A stretch of DNA of 64,000 nt from Trebonia sp963785645 (GTDB taxonomy: Bacteria; Actinomycetota; Actinomycetes; Streptosporangiales; Streptosporangiaceae): contig CAWAWG010000003.1 in assembly GCA_963785645.1 (NCBI GenBank), forward strand, positions 248,001 to 312,000, given 5' to 3'. Under the pieces are notes generated by a model that saw nothing but the letters and a program-made list of their open reading frames with translations, made no database searches and was not told the DNA's origin. The translations under genes and the position numbers were made by a program. Below, one piece after another: positions 1 through 8,671 of this stretch (within the stretch, counting starts at the first letter, position 1; each line of letters opens with the position of its first letter).

Positions 1-94
1 GAACGACCTGCCCGGATCGGCAATTGTGTCCGTCTTGGGCGGGCAGGCTGACCGCTCCCAGGCAGCCGTCGCTGCCGCCTACCTCGGTGGGCTA

Positions 95-1037
95 GTGGGA
101 GGGCGGGGGCTCCGTCTCGGGTCGCGTACCTCGCCTATGGCGATAGCGCAGGCTCACCAGGTCGCCGGGCAGCTCAATTCCCTCGTGCCCGGTCTCGAAG
201 TCTCGATCAGCGGCATCCAGACCGAGGCCGACCAGTGGGCGGGCGACCTTGCGGCGCTCGGCGGCAAGGGCGCGTTCGTCAAGACGATCGACCGGGCGCT
301 TCTGCTCGGTGAGATCGACGCCGCCGTCCACTGCATGAAGGACGTCCCCGGAGACGTGCCGCTCCCCGAAGGGGCTGGTCTTCGCCGCCTACCTGCCCCG
401 CGAGGACATCCGCGACTGCCTCGCCTTCCCTCTCTTGTCGCCCATGGAGACGCTGGCTGACCTGCCAGCCGGGGCGCGGATCGGAACATCGTCGGTGCGG
501 CGCAAGGCGCAGCTCGGACGGCACCGCCCCGACCTGGCGGTCCAGCGAATACGCGGCAACGTGAACTCCCGGCTGCTCAGGCTCGACGAGGGAGACTTCG
601 ACGCCCTGGTCCTCGCCCGGGCCGGGCTGGCACGGATCGGCTACGCCGACCGGGCAGCGGAGACATTCGACACGGACATGATGTGCCCCGCTGTCGGCGC
701 CGGCGTCATCGGTATCCAGTGCCGGACGGACGACAAGGGTCTGTTCGAACTCCTACGCCTGCTCAACGACGCCGACACCCGCACGCACGTTGAGTGTGAA
801 CGGGTAATGCTCCACGGGCTACAAGGTCACTGTAATTCGCCTATTGCGGGGCACTGCGCAACCACCCCGGACGGTCAGCTAGCGCTCAGGGGCATGGTCT
901 TCACCCGCGACGGCGGCGAGTTCGTCCACGCGATGGAATGGGGACCCGTCAGCCAGCCTGCCGAACTCGGCGCGTACCTCGCGGGCGTGCTGCTCCGCAA
1001 GGGCGCGCGGGACCTCATCATGGGCATCCCGCACTGA
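95..1037 (+). CDS. hemC: Hydroxymethylbilane synthase (frameshifted)
   Basis: This enzyme polymerises four porphobilinogen units into hydroxymethylbilane in cytosolic tetrapyrrole synthesis. The N-terminal half reads LRLGSRTSPMAIAQAH and contains HCMKDVP, the family motif with the catalytic Asp. The C-terminal half contains GTSSVRRKAQLGRHRPDL, QRIRGNVNSRL and LQGHCNSPIAGH, whose Cys holds the dipyrromethane cofactor. The two halves lie in different frames: the switch falls near position 370-380, where EGLVFAAYLPREDIRD would join them. I placed the start at a GTG at 95; an ATG at 26 is also in frame. One indel in an otherwise complete gene could be a sequencing error or a young null mutation. 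No other haem genes are adjacent; the IS block begins about 30 bases downstream of the stop. Confidence 0.85.
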
Positions 1038-1068
1038 TCAGACACCCGCGAGGCCACTTGTTCCAACC

Positions 1069-2199
1069 TAGTGTCCTGAATCATTAATTCCTGGTTACCT
1101 TGTAGGCTTGGCTCATGGCGAGTCCGAAGCTTGAGCCGCTGGTGCTGTCCGATGACGAGCGGCGGGTCCTGGAGGGATGGGCGCGGCGGCGGAAGACCGC
1201 GCAGGCGCTGGCACTGCGGTCGCGGATCATCCTGACCTTCGCGGCCGGTGCCAGTGTCAGCGCGGTGTCCGCTGAGCTGGGGATATCACGGACAACGGCG
1301 GGCAAGTGGCGGTCGCGGTTCCTGGAGGCGCGGCTGAAGGGGCTGAACGACGAGCCGCGGCCCGGCCGCCCGCGGACGGTCACCGACGAGCACGTGGAGA
1401 AGGTGATCGCCGCGACGCTGGAGCAGGTGCCGCCGAACGGGGACACCCGCTGGTCTACCCGGTCGATGGCCAGGTCAGAGGGCATGTCCCAGTCGGCGGT
1501 CTCCCGGATCTGGCGGGCGTTCGGCCTCAAGCCGCACATCGTCGAGACCTGGAAGCTCAGTACCGACCCCATGTTCATCGACAAGGTCCGCGACGTCGCC
1601 GGCCTCTACATGAGCCCGCCGGAGAACGCCCTGGTCCTGTGCGTGGACGAGAAATCGCAGATCCAGGCCCTGGACCGCACCGCCCCGATCCTGCCGGCGC
1701 TGCCCACGACCCCGGCCCGGATGACCCGCGGCTACGTCCGCCACGGCACCACCAGCCTGTTCGCCGCCTTCGACCTGGCCAGCGGCTCCGTCATCGCCCA
1801 GCCCTACCGCCGCCGCCACCAGGAGTTCCTGCGGTTCCTCAAGCTCATCGACTCAGCCGTCCCGAAAGACCTGGAACTGCACCTGGTCCTGGACAACTAC
1901 GCCACCCGCAAGACCCCGGCGGTCAAGGACTGGCTGCTCAAGCACCCCCGCTTCCACCTGCACTTCACCCCGGCCAGCTCAAGCTGGATGAACCTGGCCG
2001 AGCGCTGGCTCGCCGAGCTCACCAGCCGCAAGCTCCGCAGGTCAGCCCACCGCAGCGTCACCGAACTCGAAAACGACATCCGCAAGTGGATCAACGAGTG
2101 GAACAAGAACCCCAAACCGTTCGTCTGGACCAAGTCCGCGGACGAGATCCTCGAAACACTTGCCGCCTACTGTGAACGAATTACCGATTCAGGACACTA
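1069..2199 (+). mobile_element. IS630-family insertion sequence (IS-A)
   Basis: The element is bounded by near-perfect inverted repeats: the left end GTGTCCTGAATC starts at 1071, and the right end is its reverse complement, ending at 2197. The outer 22 bases of the two ends match with two mismatches. A TA dinucleotide flanks both ends (1069-1070 and 2198-2199), as expected for the TA duplication of IS630/Tc1 elements, and the wider target is CTAG. It carries one transposase gene and is directly abutted on the right by IS-B. Confidence 0.9.
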
Positions 2200-2200
2200 G
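1115..2200 (+). CDS. IS630 family transposase
   Basis: The 361-residue DDE transposase has an N-terminal winged-helix region (LSDDERRVLEGWARRRKTAQ, then SAELGISRTTAGKWRSRF) and an RPGRPR linker. It has the DDE_3 core: CVDEKSQIQALDRT with the first Asp, LVLDNYATRKTP with the second, and HFTPASSSWMNLAERW with the final Glu. The length and motifs are normal for the family and the frame is intact, so it may be active. The TAG stop is completed by the TA target duplication plus the next G, so the last codon depends on insertion at CTAG. Confidence 0.95.
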   Translation: MASPKLEPLVLSDDERRVLEGWARRRKTAQALALRSRIILTFAAGASVSAVSAELGISRTTAGKWRSRFLEARLKGLNDEPRPGRPRTVTDEHVEKVIAATLEQVPPNGDTRWSTRSMARSEGMSQSAVSRIWRAFGLKPHIVETWKLSTDPMFIDKVRDVAGLYMSPPENALVLCVDEKSQIQALDRTAPILPALPTTPARMTRGYVRHGTTSLFAAFDLASGSVIAQPYRRRHQEFLRFLKLIDSAVPKDLELHLVLDNYATRKTPAVKDWLLKHPRFHLHFTPASSSWMNLAERWLAELTSRKLRRSAHRSVTELENDIRKWINEWNKNPKPFVWTKSADEILETLAAYCERITDSGH

Positions 2201-3522
2201 TGTGCCACGCCTGAAATCTTCGACAAATATTCGGCCAGGGAGTTGAGGATCTCCTCGGCTGTCTTCGTCCAGGCGAACGGCCTGGGGTTCTCGTTCCAGT
2301 GCTCGATCCAGTCGCGGATATCGGCTTCGAGTGCCTGGACCGACTTGTGGACGCCGCGGCGGATCTTTTTGTCCGTGAGGTAGCCGAACCAGCGCTCGAC
2401 CTGGTTGATCCAGCTTGACCCGGTCGGGGTGAAGTGGACGTGGAAGCGGGGGTGGCGGGCGAGCCAGTCCTGGATGACAGGGGTCTTGTGGGTGCCGTAG
2501 TTGTCGCAGACGATGTGGACGTCCAGCCCCGAGGGGACGTTCTTGTCGATCTTCTTCAGGAACTTGAGGTATTCCTGGTGGCGGTGGCGGCGGTGCAGTT
2601 CGCTGATCACGGTGCCGTCTTCGATGTTGAACGCGGCGAACAGGCTGGTCACGCCGTGGCGGGCGTAGTCGCGGGTGCGCCGCTCGGGCATGCCGGGCAT
2701 CATCGGCAGCACCGGCTGGGACCGGTCCAGGGCCTGGACCTGGGACTTCTCGTCCACGCACAGGACGACGGCCTTCTCCGGCGGGTTGCGGTACAGGCCG
2801 ACGACGTCGACCACCTTCGCCACGAACAGCGGGTCGGTGCTCAGCTTGAACCCGTCGATGAGGTGCGGCTTCAGGTCGAACCTGCGCCAGATCCGGCCGA
2901 CGGTCGACTTGCTCAGGCCGCTGCGCCCGGCCATCGAGGCCCGTGACCAGTGGGTGGAGTCCCTGGGCAGCTCCTCCAGAGTGGCGGTGACGACCTCCTC
3001 GACCTTGTCCGGCAAGATCGACGGCGGCCGTCCCGGGCGCTTCTCGTCGGTCAGCCCGTCCAGCCGCTGCCGGACGAACCGGCCCCGCCACCGGGCCACG
3101 GTGTGCTCGGTGGTCCGCAGCTCAGCGGCGACCCGCCTGCTGTCCTTGCCATCGGCGCAGGCCAGTACGATCCTCCCCCGCAGTGCCAGCACCTGCGAGG
3201 TCTTCCCCCGCCGCGCCCACAAGGCCAGCTGGGCCCGCTCAGCATCCGTCAGCACCAGGCCGGCCTTCGGCCGGCCCGGCCGGGCACTGTCCGCCAGCCC
3301 GGCAACGCCGTCCCTCGCGAACCGCTCCCGCCACTTGCGCACGGTGTCCGTGACGAGCCCCAGCTCAGCTGCCACCCCCGAGTTGCCGCCAGCCGAAGGC
3401 TCCGCGCAGGCCAGCACGATCCGCGCCCGCTCCGACAAGCGCCGGTCACCCGACGCCGCCAGGCGGCCAAGCTCAGCACGAGCCTCATCCGACAACGCCA
3501 GCGGCCCGATAGGAAGCGACAT
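2197..3522 (-). CDS. IS630 family transposase with duplicated HTH module
   Basis: The intact 441-residue DDE transposase is about 80 residues longer than its neighbour because the N-terminal DNA-binding module appears twice. Module 1 (about residues 8-85) starts LALSDEARAELGRLAASGD and ends SARPGRPKA. Module 2 (about 90-165) starts LTDAERAQLALWARRGKT and ends EKRPGRPPS. The catalytic core follows: CVDEKSQVQALDRSQ, IVCDNYGTHKTP and HFTPTGSSWINQVERWF. The stop codon uses the TA target at the element's end. The start ATG at 3522 is the first in frame. The second copy in this window is frameshifted, so this is the only apparently functional one. Confidence 0.93.
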   Translation of the reverse strand: MSLPIGPLALSDEARAELGRLAASGDRRLSERARIVLACAEPSAGGNSGVAAELGLVTDTVRKWRERFARDGVAGLADSARPGRPKAGLVLTDAERAQLALWARRGKTSQVLALRGRIVLACADGKDSRRVAAELRTTEHTVARWRGRFVRQRLDGLTDEKRPGRPPSILPDKVEEVVTATLEELPRDSTHWSRASMAGRSGLSKSTVGRIWRRFDLKPHLIDGFKLSTDPLFVAKVVDVVGLYRNPPEKAVVLCVDEKSQVQALDRSQPVLPMMPGMPERRTRDYARHGVTSLFAAFNIEDGTVISELHRRHRHQEYLKFLKKIDKNVPSGLDVHIVCDNYGTHKTPVIQDWLARHPRFHVHFTPTGSSWINQVERWFGYLTDKKIRRGVHKSVQALEADIRDWIEHWNENPRPFAWTKTAEEILNSLAEYLSKISGVAH

Positions 3523-3570
3523 AACAACAGCCTACAGACTTATGACGATAATCTCAGGCGTGGCACACTA
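2198..3570 (-). mobile_element. IS630-family insertion sequence IS-B, copy 1
   Basis: The inverted repeats start GTGTGCCACGCCTGA at 2200 and mirror it at 3554-3568, flanked by TA at 2198-2199 and 3569-3570. The left TA is shared with IS-A and the right TA with IS-C. A second copy with the same ends lies at 5996-7368, and both span 1373 bases including the TA pairs. Confidence 0.9.
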
Positions 3571-4697
3571 GTGTCGCGTGTCTCTAGTTCTTTGACGGTC
3601 TGATTTTCGCGATGAGTTCGTCGGCGTCTTTACTCCAGGCAAAAGGCTGGCAACGCTGGTTGTAGGCGTCGATGAACCGGCCGATCGCGGCGGTGAGGTC
3701 TTTCACGGAGTGGAAGGTCCCGCGGCGGATGGCCTGGAGGGTGATGATGCCGAAGAAGATCTCGACCATGTTGAGCCAGGAACAGCTGGTCGGGGTGAAG
3801 TGCAGGGTGACGCGGGGTTTTCCGCGAGCCACTTGCGGACCTCGGGGTGCTTGTGGGTGCCGTAGTTGTCCAGCACGACGTGCAGCTCTACTGCGGGGTG
3901 GGCAGCGGCGACCTTCTTCAGGAAGCGGAGGAACTCCTGGCGGCGGTGGCGGGGGTAGCAGGCGTCCGCGGTGATCTTCCCGGTGGCGACTTCCAGGGCC
4001 GCGAACAGGGTCGTGGTGCCGTTGCGCTTGTAGTCGTGAGTGCGGCGCTCGGGCAGGCCGGGGCGCAGCGGCAGCATCGGCGCGGTCCGGTCCAGCGCCT
4101 GGATCTGCGACTTCTCATCGACGCTGACCACGACCGCGTTGTCCGGCGGCGAAAGGTAGAGGCCGACGACGTCGCGGATCTTGGCTCCAGCTGCGGGTCG
4201 GTGCTGAACTTGAACGTCTCGAGCCGGTGCGGCTGGATGCCCCACTTGCGCCAGGCCCGGGCCACGGTCGCGAAGGAGATGCCCAGCTCGGCGGCCATGA
4301 ACCGGGCCGACCAGTGCGTGATCCCCAGCCGCTCCGGCGGCCTTCCGTTGTTCACCAGGGTCGCCGCGGCGATCTCGATCTCGTCGATCTCCGCGGGGCG
4401 GCCGCTGCGCGGGGCATCCTCCAGCGCGGCGATCCCACCGGACTCGTAGCGCTCCCGCCAGGCGATCACTGTCGGACGGGACACGCCGGCCAGCCGGGCG
4501 ATCTCGGCGTTCGGCACCCCGTCCGCGGCCAGCAGGATCATCCGCGCTCGCTTCGCCAGCCCGGACGGCACGCTCGGCAGCCGCGCCAGGTCACCCAGCT
4601 TCTTGCAGTCGCCCTCGCGCAGGACCAGGGCAGGAGCAAAGGACATGCTCCATCGTCCCGCCAATCACACCGTAAAACAACTTACGACACGCGACAC
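3569..4697 (-). mobile_element. IS630-family insertion sequence IS-C (degenerate)
   Basis: The left end GTGTCGCGTGTC begins at 3571, directly after the TA shared with IS-B. The right end GACACGCGACAC closes at 4697. The right flank is GG instead of TA, so the duplication is lost or the flank has mutated. The single transposase gene inside is broken. Confidence 0.8.
3584..4646 (-). pseudogene. IS630 family transposase, two frameshifts
   Basis: The transposase is read in three frames. The N-terminal HTH part (IARLAGVSRPTVIAWRERY, RSGRPAEI) runs from 4646 to about 4190. The core (SVDEKSQIQALDRTAP, LHVVLDNYGTHKHP) lies in a second frame to about 3825. The C-terminal part (LHFTPTSCSWLNMVEIFFG) lies in a third. 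All DDE residues remain recognisable, so the two indels are recent or artefactual. Programmed frameshifting can occur in IS630 elements, but two separate shifts argue against it. Confidence 0.85.
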
Positions 4698-4845
4698 GGG
4701 GCCAATCCGGCTGCGATTAAGTGGCGGGCGAAACTTAGCTCATAGCACTTCATCGATGATGCTTCGGTCTCGTTTTTATGGGAATATCGTCATGCATGGT
4801 TCCGCCCAGATGGGGCCTGGCTCGCAGTTGCTAGAGGGTGAGACA

Positions 4846-5085
4846 GTGGCGAACGCTAATGCGCAAGAGAACTTCTGGAAACGCATTACTAGTATATTGG
4901 CCCGGCCGTGGTGGGCGGGAGTCGCCGTCGTCGTGACAGTGGTATTGGCCGTGGTTGGGTATCTGCTGGCTTCTGGTGGTTCATCGAACAGCACAGAAGT
5001 CAACAATGTGCAAGGTCCTTGTAATGCGGTAGGTAATGACAACACAGCCAACTGCGCAAGCCCGAGTCTGGGGGCCGGGCGATGA
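4846..5085 (+). CDS. Small single-pass membrane protein with CNAVG motif
   Basis: I do not recognise this protein. The GTG start at 4846 follows GAGGGTGAG and gives about 79 residues; ATGs at 4793 and 4810 are alternatives. A short cytoplasmic part (NFWKRITSILARPWW) leads into one membrane helix (AGVAVVVTVVLAVVGYLLA). The outside tail is short and carries GPCNAVGNDNTANC. The stop overlaps the next start (ATGA), so the two are probably translationally coupled. The same G-x-CNAVG-x2-N-x3-C pattern recurs in the downstream lipoprotein, hinting at a shared binding or pairing role. The pair sits between IS-C and IS-B copy 2. Confidence 0.65.
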   Translation: MANANAQENFWKRITSILARPWWAGVAVVVTVVLAVVGYLLASGGSSNSTEVNNVQGPCNAVGNDNTANCASPSLGAGR

Positions 5086-5831
5086 ACAAGTGGTCGGCGT
5101 TCCGAGCCCGACGAGGCCTTCCGTTTCTTCTGGCCTGCGCAGCGCTGGCAATGGCCGCCTGCGGGACCAATACTACAAATAACAACAACGGGTCCTGCAA
5201 TGCAGTTGGCGGCAGCAACTCCGTGGAGTGCTCAGCCCTGCATTCCGGAGCGGCAGGCACGGCGACTGCCACTGCGAGTGCCCGGGCTGACGCATCCGGG
5301 GACGCCGCCTCGCCGCAGGCGGCAGAGTCGGGCGCGGCGCCCTTGCCTACGAGCACCACGCCACATCTCTATATTTACCCAGGAAACGGCACGATCGCGG
5401 CATTGCAGGTCAACAGCACGGCAATGTCCGGTACGTCGCCGGGTGAGATCATTGTGCCTGGCGGGACGATAGAGGACAAGTACGGCTCGTTTATACCGGC
5501 GCCGACCGGCTGCGGCAGTACGAACGATACTTATCCGGGGTGGTGGGTGCCGTACGCAGCTTCCTCGGCTTCGCGTTACGCAGGCCTTGGCTGCGCCTTG
5601 TTTCAGGGTAAGACTGTGAGCACGATAGCAGACGTGGTGGTGGCCAAATGGGATGAGCTCCCTGCGCCGTACACGGGAAGCTACGTCGCCCAGTGCATTA
5701 CCTACCTGGCTTTCTCCCCGAACGGAACCAACCCGGTCGGCGCGCAAGAGGGCGTCGAAGTGTACTGGACCGGAACTGCCTGGAAAGATGTTCCCAATGT
5801 TTACGGGGACTCGTACTATGACTGTCATTGA
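5082..5831 (+). CDS. Putative lipoprotein with CNAVG motif
   Basis: This is a 249-residue protein of unknown function. The N-terminus has a basic stretch (RARR), a hydrophobic core and a lipobox (LAMAACG), so it should be anchored outside the membrane as a lipoprotein. Right after the lipid anchor comes an Asn-rich stretch and GSCNAVGGSNSVEC, matching the motif in the upstream membrane protein. An Ala/Thr/Ser-rich linker (about 50-90) follows, then a C-terminal domain rich in Tyr and Trp with four Cys (PTGCGS, GLGCAL, VAQCIT, YYDCH) that could form disulfides. Its start overlaps the upstream stop. Codon use is less GC-biased than in surrounding genes, which fits acquired DNA. Confidence 0.75.
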   Translation: MNKWSAFRARRGLPFLLACAALAMAACGTNTTNNNNGSCNAVGGSNSVECSALHSGAAGTATATASARADASGDAASPQAAESGAAPLPTSTTPHLYIYPGNGTIAALQVNSTAMSGTSPGEIIVPGGTIEDKYGSFIPAPTGCGSTNDTYPGWWVPYAASSASRYAGLGCALFQGKTVSTIADVVVAKWDELPAPYTGSYVAQCITYLAFSPNGTNPVGAQEGVEVYWTGTAWKDVPNVYGDSYYDCH

Positions 5832-5994
5832 GACGTTCCCTCCCGGCCTGTAACCGGCGGCTGACCGTTAAGCAGATTTAAAGAGATATCCCCCTGCACG
5901 CCGTTCCCCCTCCATGGCGCCCGGGGTGTCCGCAAAGCCGCAGGCCGCTAGATATTGATTCGCTTACCACCACTGACCCCTTGGAATCAGTCAT

Positions 5995-7320
5995 CTAGTG
6001 TGCCACGCCTGAAATCTTCGACAAATATTCGGCCAGGGAGTTGAGGATCTCCTCGGCTGTCTTCGTCCAGGCGAACGGCCTGGGGTTCTCGTTCCAGTGC
6101 TCGATCCAGTCGCGGATATCGGCTTCGAGTGCCTGGACCGACTTGTGGACGCCGCGGCGGATCTTTTTGTCCGTGAGGTAGCCGAACCAGCGCTCGACCT
6201 GGTTGATCCAGCTTGACCCGGTCGGGGTGAAGTGGACGTGGAAGCGGGGGTGGCGGGCGAGCCAGTCCTGGATGACAGGGGTCTTGTGGGTGCCGTAGTT
6301 GTCGCAGACGATGTGGACGTCCAGCCCCGAGGGGACGTTCTTGTCGATCTTCTTCAGGAACTTGAGGTATTCCTGGTGGCGGTGGCGGCGGTGCAGTTCG
6401 CTGATCACGGTGCCGTCTTCGATGTTGAACGCGGCGAACAGGCTGGTCACGCCGTGGCGGGCGTAGTCGCGGGTGCGCCGCTCGGGCATGCCGGGCATCA
6501 TCGGCAGCACCGGCTGGGACCGGTCCAGGGCCTGGACCTGGGACTTCTCGTCCACGCACAGGACGACGGCCTTCTCCGGCGGGTTGCGGTACAGGCCGAC
6601 GACGTCGACCACCTTCGCCACGAACAGCGGGTCGGTGCTCAGCTTGAACCCGTCGATGAGGTGCGGCTTCAGGTCGAACCTGCGCCAGATCCGGCCGACG
6701 GTCGACTTGCTCAGGCCGCTGCGCCCGGCCATCGAGGCCCGTGACCAGTGGGTGGAGTCCCTGGGCAGCTCCTCCAGAGTGGCGGTGACGACCTCCTCGA
6801 CCTTGTCCGGCAAGATCGACGGCGGCCGTCCCGGGCGCTTCTCGTCGGTCAGCCCGTCCAGCCGCTGCCGGACGAACCGGCCCCGCCACCGGGCCACGGT
6901 GTGCTCGGTGGTCCGCAGCTCAGCGGCGACCCGCCTGCTGTCCTTGCCATCGGCGCAGGCCAGTACGATCCTCCCCGCAGTGCCAGCACCTGCGAGGTCT
7001 TCCCCCGCCGCGCCCACAAGGCCAGCTGGGCCCGCTCAGCATCCGTCAGCACCAGGCCGGCCTTCGGCCGGCCCGGCCGGGCACTGTCCGCCAGCCCGGC
7101 AACGCCGTCCCTCGCGAACCGCTCCCGCCACTTGCGCACGGCGTCCGTGGACGAGCCCCAGCTCAGCTGCCACCCCCGAGTTGCCGCCAGCCGAAGGCTC
7201 CGCGCAGGCCAGCACGATCCGCGCCCGCTCCGACAAGCGCCGGTCACCCGACGCCGCCAGGCGGCCAAGCTCAGCACGAGCCTCATCCGACAACGCCAGC
7301 GGCCCGATAGGAAGCGACAT
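5995..7320 (-). pseudogene. IS630 family transposase (IS-B copy 2, frameshifted)
   Basis: This is the same 441-residue product as copy 1, but interrupted twice in the HTH duplication: one base is missing in the C run near 6972, and one is added near 7148. The catalytic core downstream is unchanged. Because the other copy is intact and otherwise identical, the differences are either very recent or sequencing errors at homopolymer-like sites. Confidence 0.88.
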
Positions 7321-7368
7321 AACAACAGCCTACAGACTTATGACGATAATCTCAGGCGTGGCACACTA
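5996..7368 (-). mobile_element. IS630-family insertion sequence IS-B, copy 2
   Basis: The terminal repeats and span match the copy at 2198-3570, in the same orientation, flanked by TA at 5996-5997 and 7367-7368 within CTAG. By eye the two copies differ only around 6968-6976 (one C fewer in a C run) and around 7141-7150 (one base changed and one extra G). The two copies bracket IS-C and the CNAVG cassette. Confidence 0.9.
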
Positions 7369-7693
7369 GCGGCCAAGTGGGGAAACCACGACCGTGCACG
7401 CTGTACAGCGTTCCCGCGAATCCTCCAACTACAACGGCCGCAACTCCCGCACGCGGCTGATCGCGCGCCACGATCCTCACTGTTGCTCACGCTGTGAAGG
7501 CTATCCCGCGCGGGGGACTTACGACGAAGAACCGAAAGCCGGTTCCCCTCCGACTAGGCGCGGCGCACCCGCCTGATTGGCCGTTGACAAGCGTACGAGT
7601 AACTACCCTCTCGACCCTGCCCGCTTGTCGGCGACGGCTGAATACTGGATTGGCCGACGTTGACACCCGCTGAAGTGTGCCGATGCTTTCGTC
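7369..7693. other. Intergenic region, no convincing gene
   Basis: About 325 bases lie between IS-B copy 2 and the DUF72 gene. A 60-codon plus-strand reading frame at 7394-7576 has no ribosome site and no recognisable motif. The 3' part must hold the promoter of the DUF72 gene, but no clear -10/-35 pair stands out. Confidence 0.4.
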
Positions 7694-8635
7694 ATGAGCC
7701 AATCGGGGCCTTGTCAACGTAGTCTGGTTGACAACAGTGCCTCGCGAAAGTACGGTTTTGCTGTCTTGAACAGCACAAACATAGGGTCGCTCCACGTCGG
7801 ATGCGCCATGTGGAGCTACGCACCTTGGCAGGGGCGCTTCCTGCCCCGGTCATCGTCACCGCGCGACCGGCTCAGCGCCTATGCCAGCTGGTGCAACGCC
7901 GTCGAGGGCAATACCACCTTCTATGCGACGCCGACCGTCGAGGTGGTGAAGTCGTGGGCCGAGCAGACCAGTCCTGGCTTCCGCTTCCTGCTCAAACTGC
8001 CGAAAACGGTCACCCACGAGCGGCGACTCGCCGACGCCGATGAACCGCTTCGCGCCTTCCTCGCGGCGATCGAGCCCCTCGGGCCCCGGCCCCCGCCCTG
8101 TGGGTCCAACTGCCGCCGTCCTTCTCCCCCGCCGACCTCGGCGCGCTCGGCGGTTTCCTGGCCCGGCTCCCCCGTGAGTACCGCTACTGCGTCGAGGTCC
8201 GGCACCGCGCATTCTTCGAGGACCAGCACTCGCAGCAGCGGCTGGAGCAGGTTCTCGGTGCCGTTCGGCGCGGAATGGCTGACCTTCGATACCACCGTGC
8301 TGTTCGACGGCCCACCGGTGAGCGCGGCCGAACGGGAGGCATGGACGAAGAAGCCGCGCCTGCCCCGCCGCTCACGGGCGCTCACCTCCCACCCCGTGAT
8401 CCGGTACATCGGCCGGGACGACGCCGCCCGGACGGTCGCCGGCTGGCAGCCCTGGCTCGGCGTCGTCGCCGGCTGGCTGCGCGAGGGGCGCTCCCCCACC
8501 GTGTTCATTCACACGCCCGACAACGTCGACGCGCTCGAACTGGCCCGCCGCTTCCACGACCAGGTACGCGTCCTGGTACCCGAGGTCAGCCCGCTCCCCG
8601 AGCCGGTTCCGGCCGGCCCGCCCACGCTCTTCTGA
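7694..8635 (+). CDS. DUF72 domain-containing protein (internal double frameshift)
   Basis: DUF72 proteins are TIM-barrel proteins of uncertain function. Family hallmarks here are HVGCAMWSYAPWQGRFLP near the start, EGNTTFYATPT, and RFLLKLPKTVTHERRL. Between about 8090 and 8265 the real protein lies in another frame, where LWVQLPPSFSPADLGAL and EVRHRAFFED are read; the first frame then resumes with GAEWLTFDTTVLFDG. Two compensating indels thus keep the frame open while scrambling about 58 residues. The start is uncertain: the ATG at 7694 lacks a clear ribosome site, and a TTG near 7767 fits the family N-terminus better. Confidence 0.8.
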   Translation: MSQSGPCQRSLVDNSASRKYGFAVLNSTNIGSLHVGCAMWSYAPWQGRFLPRSSSPRDRLSAYASWCNAVEGNTTFYATPTVEVVKSWAEQTSPGFRFLLKLPKTVTHERRLADADEPLRAFLAAIEPLGPRPPPCGSNCRRPSPPPTSARSAVSWPGSPVSTATASRSGTAHSSRTSTRSSGWSRFSVPFGAEWLTFDTTVLFDGPPVSAAEREAWTKKPRLPRRSRALTSHPVIRYIGRDDAARTVAGWQPWLGVVAGWLREGRSPTVFIHTPDNVDALELARRFHDQVRVLVPEVSPLPEPVPAGPPTLF

Positions 8636-8671
8636 TCCGACCGGGCTGACCGGAAACCGCCGTCTTACCCG

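Noticed and set aside
3569..4697. Programmed frameshifting in the IS-C transposase
   Set aside because: Two shifts in different directions at non-slippery sites make programmed frameshifting unlikely.
7394..7576. 60-codon open frame after IS-B copy 2
   Set aside because: No ribosome site, no motif and an odd composition; treated as intergenic.
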